The translations under genes were made by a program, and so were the position numbers. From assembly GCF_019880545.1 (NCBI RefSeq), contig NZ_JAINVW010000001.1:310001-374000 (forward strand): a stretch of 64,000 nt of DNA, read 5' to 3'. Positions 61,224 through 64,000 of the stretch are shown in pieces. The stretch is from Flagellimonas meishanensis. GTDB lineage: Bacteria > Bacteroidota > Bacteroidia > Flavobacteriales > Flavobacteriaceae. How positions within the stretch are numbered: the first letter of the stretch is position 1; each line of letters opens with the position of its first letter. The notes beneath the pieces are model-generated. The model did no database searches. It was given only the letters and a program-made list of their open reading frames with translations, and had not been told where the DNA came from.

Positions 61224-62840
61224 ATGGCCCACTTGAAAAAAATCTTCAGTTTGGTGTTTTTTGCCTTTTTGGGGCTGGCACTTTGGCAATGCGCCAAAAG
61301 GGGCACTCCAACCGGTGGCCCAAAGGATGATACGCCTCCCCAACTGGTGCGGACGGAACCTGAAAACTTTACCACCAACTTTAAGTCCCAAAAAATCCGT
61401 TTGTATTTTGATGAACTCATAAAGCTTCAGGATGTTCAAAATCAATTGATTGTGTCTCCACCATTGAAGTACCCACCGGAGCTGAAACCCCAAGGTGGTG
61501 CCGGCAAGTATGTGGAGATCATAATAAAGGATACCCTGAAAGAGAACACTACATATACCTTGAATTTTGGACAGAGCATAACCGACAACAACGAGGGAAA
61601 TCCCACCAGTTTTTTGACCTATGTTTTTTCCACAGGCTCCTATATCGATTCGCTAACACTTTCAGGGGCCGTTAAGGATGCCTTTAACCGTTCGGCTGAT
61701 AAGTTCATCAGTGTTATGCTATATGAAATTGACACTGCCTTTACGGACTCCACGATATACAAGAGCCCTCCCCTGTATATCACGAACACTTTGGACAGCG
61801 TACCCTTTTTTGAGCTCAAGAATCTTAAAGCGGGCAATTATGCGCTTGTAGCATTGAAAGACGTAAACAAAAATAACCAGTTTGACCAGAGACAGGATAA
61901 GATAGGCTTTGTGGAGGACACCATTACCCTTCCCACCGATTCGGTGTATTTATTGAACCTTTTTCAGGAGTTGCCCGATTATAGCGCATCCGTCCCCAGC
62001 TACGTGGCAAAAAACCGCATCATTTTTGGCTATCGTGGAAATGAAAAGGACATTAAGATAGAAACCTTGACTGTGCTGCCAGATTCCGTTAGGACCAAAA
62101 TCATAAAGGATAGGGAAACGGACACCTTGAATTATTGGCTGACCCCCACAGATTTGGACAGTATTTTGTTCACTGTGAGCAATACGGCTTTGGATATTGT
62201 GGATACGTTTACGGTGAAAACAAGAAAGTTGCCTTTGGATTCGCTGCAGATAAGCCCTTCCAAAAATGGCAAATTCAGTTTTGAGGATACCTTTAGCCTT
62301 TTGGCCAACACCCCAATTACCGCTGTCGATACCACAAAAATTGGGTTTTTTATTGATTCGCTTGCGGCTCCTTACCGGTATAGCCTGGACAGTATCGGCA
62401 ACAAAGTTGATTTTGAGTTTGCGGTGGAGCCCAACCTCAGGTATGCCATGTACCTGCTTCCCGGTGCAGTTACCGACTTTTTTGGCATTCAAAATGATTC
62501 GCTGAACTACAATCTGAATATCGGGAGCTATGCGGACTATGGTAACCTGCGCCTGACTTTGGGCGGTGCTGTTCGATATCCATTGATCATACAGCTTACA
62601 AACGAACGAGGTGAGATTAAAAGGGAGTTGATCGCCTCGGAATCCCAAATTTTTGAATTCAATAATCTGGATCCGGCAAAGTATACCATCCGTGTCATTT
62701 TTGATGATAATGGAAACGGGATATGGGACACGGGAAACTATCTTAAAAAAATACAGCCAGAAAAGGTCAGTTACTATCCGGATGTGATTGATGTGAGGGC
62801 CAACTGGGAGTTGGAACAAAATTTCATCATTTCAGAATGA
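61224..62840 (+). CDS. Ig-like (SbsA/Big_5-type) domain lipoprotein
   Basis: A 538-residue lipoprotein. The ATG at 61224 gives MAHLKKIFSLVFFAFLGLAL and lipobox WQCAKRG (Cys around residue 23); an earlier start in the comF 3' end lacks a signal. The N-terminal segment (TPPQLVRTEPENFTTNFKSQ, KIRLYFDELIKLQDVQNQL) is the Ig-like/SbsA domain common in Bacteroidetes surface proteins; later beta-rich repeats include VNKNNQFDQRQDKIGFVEDT and RVIFDDNGNGIWDTGNY. No enzymatic motif seen. Convergent with the amidase gene, overlapping it by 14 bases. Confidence 0.82.
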   Translation: MAHLKKIFSLVFFAFLGLALWQCAKRGTPTGGPKDDTPPQLVRTEPENFTTNFKSQKIRLYFDELIKLQDVQNQLIVSPPLKYPPELKPQGGAGKYVEIIIKDTLKENTTYTLNFGQSITDNNEGNPTSFLTYVFSTGSYIDSLTLSGAVKDAFNRSADKFISVMLYEIDTAFTDSTIYKSPPLYITNTLDSVPFFELKNLKAGNYALVALKDVNKNNQFDQRQDKIGFVEDTITLPTDSVYLLNLFQELPDYSASVPSYVAKNRIIFGYRGNEKDIKIETLTVLPDSVRTKIIKDRETDTLNYWLTPTDLDSILFTVSNTALDIVDTFTVKTRKLPLDSLQISPSKNGKFSFEDTFSLLANTPITAVDTTKIGFFIDSLAAPYRYSLDSIGNKVDFEFAVEPNLRYAMYLLPGAVTDFFGIQNDSLNYNLNIGSYADYGNLRLTLGGAVRYPLIIQLTNERGEIKRELIASESQIFEFNNLDPAKYTIRVIFDDNGNGIWDTGNYLKKIQPEKVSYYPDVIDVRANWELEQNFIISE

Positions 62841-63600
62841 ATGCGTCCCGGTCATCAAGAAATTTCAATTTGTTCCTTGAGGATTCCACATGTTCCTTGC
62901 TAAGTGTGGCATAGAGGATATCGTCCCGCTCCGAATATGCCACTTGATTTCCAAGCGTATCGTAAACCGCAGAATGACCGGGATACTCATATCCTAAACC
63001 ATCGTTCCCAGTTCTGTTCACGCCGATACAGTAGGCCATGTTTTCTATCGCCCTCGCCCTGAGCAGAACATCCCATGCGGCTATCCTGGGCCTGGGCCAG
63101 TTTGCCACAAAAACAAGCACATCGTAGTCTTCCGTATTTCTTGCCCAAACGGGAAAGCGAAGGTCATAGCATATCATGGGGCAAATCTTGAATTCCTTGT
63201 AGTCAACAATCAACTTTGTTTTCCCGGATTCATAGACCTTGTTCTCGCCTGCCAGGGTAAATGTGTGCCTCTTGTCATAACTTTTATATGTTCCGTCTGG
63301 AAAAACAAAAAACAAGCGGTTGTAATTTTTCCCGTTTTCAGTAAAAATGATGCTTCCGACTAGCGCAGCCTCTTTCTTTTTGGCCATTTGCTGCATCCAT
63401 CCCAAGGTTTTATTTCCTTCGGAAGCGTCCACGTTGTTTGGGGACATAGTAAAACCCGTGGAAAACATCTCGGGTAGGACAACGAGGTCCACACCCAATG
63501 GAACGGAGGCCATTTTGTCTACCAGCATGGTCCTGTTTGCCTCAGGATCTTCCCAATGCAATTGGGTCTGCACAAGTGCGATTTGGAGTTCCTTTCCCAT
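62827..63600 (-). CDS. nitrilase-family amidohydrolase (YafV/omega-amidase-like)
   Basis: A 257-residue carbon-nitrogen hydrolase with the Glu-Lys-Cys triad: Glu44 in VVLPEMFSTGF, Lys110 in SYDKRHTFTLAGE and Cys144 in CPMICYDLRFPVW. Closest in layout to omega-amidases of the 2-oxo-acid repair type; exact amide unknown. The ATG shares one base with the preceding ankyrin gene's TAA stop (TAATG), so the two are translationally coupled. Confidence 0.9.
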   Translation of the reverse strand: MGKELQIALVQTQLHWEDPEANRTMLVDKMASVPLGVDLVVLPEMFSTGFTMSPNNVDASEGNKTLGWMQQMAKKKEAALVGSIIFTENGKNYNRLFFVFPDGTYKSYDKRHTFTLAGENKVYESGKTKLIVDYKEFKICPMICYDLRFPVWARNTEDYDVLVFVANWPRPRIAAWDVLLRARAIENMAYCIGVNRTGNDGLGYEYPGHSAVYDTLGNQVAYSERDDILYATLSKEHVESSRNKLKFLDDRDAFILK

Positions 63601-64000
63601 TAGTTTTGTTCCAAAAGGGTTACCAGATTTTGTGCGCCCTGGGTTCGGGCATGGTCCAGTGCAGTATGTCCCTTGGAATCCGTAGTTGTTTGATTCACCC
63701 CATTGTCCAGCAACAGTTTTACAATTTCAGGACGGTTGAATGTAACCGCATAAATGAGACAGGTGCTTCCCATGGCATTTTTTTGATTGACATTGGCCCC
63801 GGCATTGATCAACTTTTCAGCGATGGTGGCATATCCCTTGAAACATACGCCCATGAGGGCAGTATTTCCCGAACCGTCCATTGTGTCCACTTTGGCCCCT
63901 TTGTCCAAGAGCAGTTCCACCAATTTTTCGTGCCCATAGTATGATGCCAGCAGCAGCGCGGTAGATCCCCTTTGGTCTTTTGACTCCAAAAGTTGTGGAT
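63600..64000 (-). CDS. ankyrin-repeat protein (5' end cut by window edge)
   Basis: A C-terminal fragment of at least 133 residues. The frame is open to base 64000 with no convincing start (the first in-frame TTG is inside a repeat), so the start lies outside the window. Three to four ankyrin repeats are visible (GSTALLLASYYGHEKLVELL, GNTALMGVCFKGYATIAEKL, GSTCLIYAVTFNRPEIVKLL, GHTALDHARTQGAQNLVTLL), ending LEQN. Protein-binding role inferred. Coupled to the amidase. Confidence 0.85.
   Translation of the reverse strand, partial: PQLLESKDQRGSTALLLASYYGHEKLVELLLDKGAKVDTMDGSGNTALMGVCFKGYATIAEKLINAGANVNQKNAMGSTCLIYAVTFNRPEIVKLLLDNGVNQTTTDSKGHTALDHARTQGAQNLVTLLEQN

Noticed and set aside
61950..62819. 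290-codon antisense frame inside the Ig-like lipoprotein gene
   Set aside because: A shadow of a gene with clear signal peptide and domain; no promoter or conserved motif seen.

Overview
This window looks like a stretch of a marine Flavobacteriaceae chromosome (Bacteroidetes), most like the Muricauda/Allomuricauda/Maribacter group. The evidence is gldD and gldE gliding genes beside ssb and mutY, atpD-atpC placed apart from other ATP synthase genes, DUF4270, DUF4199 and DUF2007 proteins, many Sec lipoproteins with Bacteroidetes-style lipoboxes, two TonB-dependent receptors, and repeated TAnnTTTG -7 promoter elements with almost no Shine-Dalgarno sequences. Species-level placement is inference. 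No rRNA, tRNA, CRISPR array, transposase, integrase or prophage gene was seen.

Layout. 0-7 kb: a truncated phosphopantetheinyl transferase, ahcY, an M61 protease lipoprotein, DUF3332, a D-threonine-aldolase-like PLP enzyme, and rplU-rpmA. 7-11 kb: a two-subunit M16 peptidase pair and a small lipoprotein. 10.6-16.3 kb: gldD-gldE-ssb and mutY on one strand, diverging from hup, a 29-codon basic-protein gene and an RNase E/G gene. 16.3-21 kb: a large unknown lipoprotein divergent from a six-hairpin glycosidase-recX pair. 21-29.3 kb: the biotin locus (bioF-DUF2007-bioD, then bioA-ketosynthase-bioB) with a GT39-type membrane glycosyltransferase inserted on the other strand. 29.3-39.5 kb: a GNAT enzyme, atpD-atpC, a large TonB receptor, glmS, DUF4270 and a short starch-synthase-like protein. 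39.5-44.3 kb: panC-panD-flippase-degenerate esterase, then radA. 44.3-52.8 kb: a PQQ/cytochrome c dehydrogenase, an aldo/keto reductase, exonuclease III, a small outer-membrane protein, a cysteine hydrolase, an exported Gfo/Idh protein and a second TonB receptor. 52.8-55.3 kb: an AT-rich cassette-like island of three genes separated by structured inverted repeats. 55.3-64 kb: a CPBP protease, fhs, glyS, a coiled-coil membrane protein head-to-head with comF, an Ig-like lipoprotein, a nitrilase-family amidase and a truncated ankyrin protein.

Genes that work together: bioF/D/A/B carry out the last four steps of biotin synthesis, and the ketosynthase embedded with them may bear on the pimeloyl precursor. 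panC/panD supply pantothenate. GldD/GldE support gliding and type IX secretion. The paired M16 proteins probably form one periplasmic or envelope protease. The exported Gfo/Idh protein and the following TonB receptor form a probable two-gene unit.

Most of the window is ordinary core genome. The parts most worth a second look are the cassette-like island (52.8-55.3 kb), including a free-standing TonB-plug-like secreted protein; the 29-residue basic protein with a rare Shine-Dalgarno-like site; the ketosynthase in the biotin locus; the near-leaderless promoter geometry of bioF and glyS; and several degenerate enzymes (an esterase without its Ser, a starch synthase without its ADP-glucose loop, an RNase G without its Zn-link).
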